DNA of 12,174 nucleotides from contig JADFWF010000368.1 of assembly GCA_015222965.1 (NCBI GenBank), forward strand, positions 1 through 12,174. The letters run 5' to 3'. The notes beneath the pieces were generated by a model, which saw only the letters and a list, made by a program, of their open reading frames with translations, was not told the origin of the DNA and searched no databases. Position 1 is the stretch's first letter. Each line of letters opens with the position of its first letter. A program made the translations under genes and the position numbers. Origin of the DNA: Pseudomonadota bacterium. Lineage in GTDB: Bacteria > Pseudomonadota > Gammaproteobacteria > SZUA-229. Shown one piece after another: positions 9,963 through 12,174 of this stretch.

Positions 9963-9978
9963 TGTGAACTGGTTCAAA
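9963..9978 (-). promoter_or_regulatory. CRP-like palindrome
   Basis: Read on the plus strand, the site is TGTGA, six bases, TCAAA: nine of the ten core bases of the CRP consensus TGTGA-N6-TCACA. The palindrome is strand-neutral; it is assigned to the HD gene because it lies about 100 bases upstream of that gene's ATG and downstream of the cyclase stop. Outer flanks only partly follow the wider consensus. CRP-family regulators with similar half-sites could be the true binder. Confidence 0.4.
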
Positions 9979-10050
9979 TAATTTTGAAATTGCTCAGAAT
10001 ATAGACCTGTTTTTGAAAATTAGTCTAAATCTCAACGACTTATCATGATT

Positions 10051-12174
10051 TTATTTTGATGTATGAGTGAAGCTGCCATCCCAGTCAGCTGACGGCGGGT
10101 TTTCACGGTAGTGCATGATACGATCGAGGTAGATCTTATATATTTTTCGATCCGGATCCAGCTGGCTCAAGCCGAAAATTTCCCGCTCTGCAGCATCCCA
10201 GTTTTGCGCTCGGTACTGCTTGATGCCGATATGGAATTGCTTGAGCAGTTTTCTTTCTGATTTATCGATACTTTCCAGTAAACCAAGCGGTTCGTAGATC
10301 GTTACCGGTTTGTCTTTGCCTTTTACCCGCACCCGGTCGAGCTCACGGTATTCGAATTCCGGCACTGAATGTCTGGTGAATTCACTAGTGATGATATCGA
10401 CGCCGTATACTTTTGTCAGGCCTTCAAGACGGGACCCCAGATTCACTGCGTCGCCTAATATGGTGTAATCGACACGGAATTCAGAGCCTTTATTGCCGAC
10501 GTTCATAATGCCGGTATTGACGCCAACGCCGACATAGATTTCAGGCCATTGCTTTTCGGAAAATTCTACACGCAAGGACTTCATGCGCTCAACGATACCG
10601 ATGGCAGCAGTCAGCGCGTGCAGAGCATGCTGGTCATCTTCCAGAGGAGCGCCCCAGAAAGCCATCACAGCATCACCCATGTATTTGTCGATGGTGCCCC
10701 GGTCATCGTGTATCACTTTTGTGATCGGTGTCAAAAAGGCATTGATGTAATCGGTGAGTTCTTTCGGTTCAAGACTTTCAGAGATAGTGGTAAAACCACG
10801 AACATCTGAAAATAACACGGACATCTCACGCATCTCGCCATCGAGATTAATGTCTTCCATATTCATGCTCATTTCTTCTACCAGTTCTGGCGGAACATAT
10901 TGGCCGAAAAGGTGGGCCAACTGACGTTTGCCGCGAGATTCGACAAAAAAACCGTAGGTCATCTGCAGTGCGAACAGCAAGATGACGAGCAACACCGGGG
11001 AGGCGATGGGCAGGACAAGCTGTGCGTTTGTCCATGCATAAAAATTACTGGCGATTAACAGGACGATACTGCCAAGTATTACCAGTGATGAATACAGGGC
11101 AGATAACATCGGCAGGGAAAAAGTAAGCAGTATGCCGATCAAGCTGATAACTATAAACTCATAACCTTTGGTGTAACCGGGTGCGTGTAATATGCGGCCA
11201 TCGAGGATACCCTGGATAATATTGGCGTGTACTTCGACCCCCGGGTAGGCAGCTTCAAGCGGTATGGTCCTTAAATCGAGTAAGCCGGGTGCCGATGTGC
11301 CGAACAGTATTATTTTTCCGCTGAGTGTGTTTTTGTCGACTTTTTTATTTAATACGTCGATCGCAGATAAATATTCAAAACTTTTCTGTTTTCCGATATA
11401 GGGCACTAACACGCCTGACTCGTGGTCTACCGGGATAGCGATTTCGCCGATGGTTACCCATTCAAGAAACAGGTCGCCGCTATCTTCATTGGTTTCAACG
11501 ACCATTTCGATTGCAGGCGAACCGGTTGCGGCCCTGGTAAGTGCCAGTGCCAGTGATTCATGCAGTTCATTTTTATATGTCTGCAGTAATGGTACCCGGC
11601 GGAAGACGCCGTCATCATCGAGTAGCGGGTTATTGAAAAAGCCGCCACTGAAGGCGCTCTGCTGTAACAGTTTCAGGTTTGCGGTATAACCCTCAGTTTT
11701 ATTTATCGCCAGTTTTTTGAGTGTTTTTTTATCCAGTCGGGTAATCGGCTTAGGCAGTCCGCCTTTTATGGAATCTGTGTCCATCACAAAACCCATCACT
11801 GTTTTTCTGTCTTCTAAAGATTCAGAAAAGCGTTGGTCATGCTGGAGTGATGACATTACACGGTGGTATTCATCGATGAATTGTGGGTCATCTCGCAGCG
11901 AGCCGTTGGCCATTTCGTCCAGCAGTTTTGCACCTTCATCGATATCCTCTTCTGCAAAGACGATATCGTAGCCGATCGCTTTTATCTCATAGTGGTCAAA
12001 CAGTACGTCATTGATTTTTGCCAGAATATTTCGGTTCCATGGCCATTGTCCGATTTCACCAAGGCTTTTTTCATCGATGTCGACGATGATAACTTGCTTG
12101 TCGACGTTCTCGGGCAGTGTGATCTTCAGGCGGGCATCGTAAGCCTGATTTTCGAGAGTGCTCAGGATGGGGAT
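10051..12174 (-). CDS. CHASE2-domain membrane adenylate cyclase, class IIIb (5' end outside window)
   Basis: Makes cyclic AMP from ATP at the inner membrane, presumably gated by an external CHASE2 sensor. The frame is open to the window edge, so 707 residues are visible and the start is missing. The ATG at 11913 is internal, because the upstream codons encode conserved CHASE2 sequence (VIIVDIDEKSLGEIGQWPW, IGYDIVFAEED). After CHASE2 come three transmembrane segments (about 11157-10960), then the cyclase domain (about 10840-10300). Metal-binding aspartates are in FSDVRGFT (codon 10804-10806) and YMGDAVMAFWGAP (10672-10674). The purine-specifying lysine is in DKYMGD (10684-10686), and Thr in DYTILGD (10462-10464) replaces Asp, the class IIIb pattern. 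The transition-state pair Asn/Arg is in NLGSRLEG (10441-10443, 10429-10431). All catalytic residues are intact. A TPR-like tail (QYRAQNWDAAEREI) closes the protein. The HD phosphodiesterase-like gene follows downstream. Confidence 0.93.
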   Translation of the reverse strand: MPILSTLENQAYDARLKITLPENVDKQVIIVDIDEKSLGEIGQWPWNRNILAKINDVLFDHYEIKAIGYDIVFAEEDIDEGAKLLDEMANGSLRDDPQFIDEYHRVMSSLQHDQRFSESLEDRKTVMGFVMDTDSIKGGLPKPITRLDKKTLKKLAINKTEGYTANLKLLQQSAFSGGFFNNPLLDDDGVFRRVPLLQTYKNELHESLALALTRAATGSPAIEMVVETNEDSGDLFLEWVTIGEIAIPVDHESGVLVPYIGKQKSFEYLSAIDVLNKKVDKNTLSGKIILFGTSAPGLLDLRTIPLEAAYPGVEVHANIIQGILDGRILHAPGYTKGYEFIVISLIGILLTFSLPMLSALYSSLVILGSIVLLIASNFYAWTNAQLVLPIASPVLLVILLFALQMTYGFFVESRGKRQLAHLFGQYVPPELVEEMSMNMEDINLDGEMREMSVLFSDVRGFTTISESLEPKELTDYINAFLTPITKVIHDDRGTIDKYMGDAVMAFWGAPLEDDQHALHALTAAIGIVERMKSLRVEFSEKQWPEIYVGVGVNTGIMNVGNKGSEFRVDYTILGDAVNLGSRLEGLTKVYGVDIITSEFTRHSVPEFEYRELDRVRVKGKDKPVTIYEPLGLLESIDKSERKLLKQFHIGIKQYRAQNWDAAEREIFGLSQLDPDRKIYKIYLDRIMHYRENPPSADWDGSFTHTSK

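Noticed and set aside
10051..11913. Cyclase gene as a complete 620-residue protein starting at the ATG at 11913
   Set aside because: The frame continues without a stop to 12174, and the upstream codons encode conserved CHASE2 sequence (VDIDEKSLGEIGQWPW), so the ATG is internal and the gene is cut by the window edge.

Overview
The window looks like chromosomal DNA from a free-living gammaproteobacterium outside the enteric group. The strongest clue is the gene order smc, zipA, ligA on one strand. ZipA is largely a gammaproteobacterial division protein, this order is familiar from Pseudomonas-like and related lineages, and enterics use MukB instead of Smc. QueF is the short unimodular type (129 residues), not the long type of Escherichia coli. 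Base composition is moderate and even, and none of the genes looks obviously foreign.

Layout. Positions 1-109 hold a short 7-bp tandem repeat. Positions 110-1807 (minus strand) hold queF followed, 3 bases later, by a GTG-started FGGY-family sugar kinase. Positions 1808-2109 are a divergent, AT-rich intergenic region. Positions 2110-8655 (plus strand) hold smc, zipA (4 bases after smc) and ligA. zipA and ligA are separated by a 195-bp element with terminal inverted repeats made of 8-bp units. Positions 8656-8872 separate the convergent ligA and HD-protein genes and contain a second inverted-repeat element of about 129 bp, made of a different 7-bp unit. Positions 8873-12174 (minus strand) hold an HD-domain protein with a class I phosphodiesterase-like signature. 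Upstream of it is a CHASE2-type membrane adenylate cyclase of class IIIb, whose 5' end lies beyond the right edge of the window.

How the genes fit together. Smc (chromosome organisation), ZipA (FtsZ membrane tether) and LigA (nick sealing) form a housekeeping replication, segregation and division cluster. QueF makes preQ1 for queuosine in tRNA; its kinase partner has no evident link to that pathway. The cyclase and the HD protein may form a pair that makes and breaks down cyclic AMP. A CRP-like palindrome lies upstream of the HD gene, at a spacing that fits a class I CRP-dependent promoter.

No complete insertion sequence, CRISPR array, tRNA, rRNA or defence system was seen. The less ordinary parts are the simple-repeat inverted elements between genes and the cyclase/HD pair with its possible CRP site.
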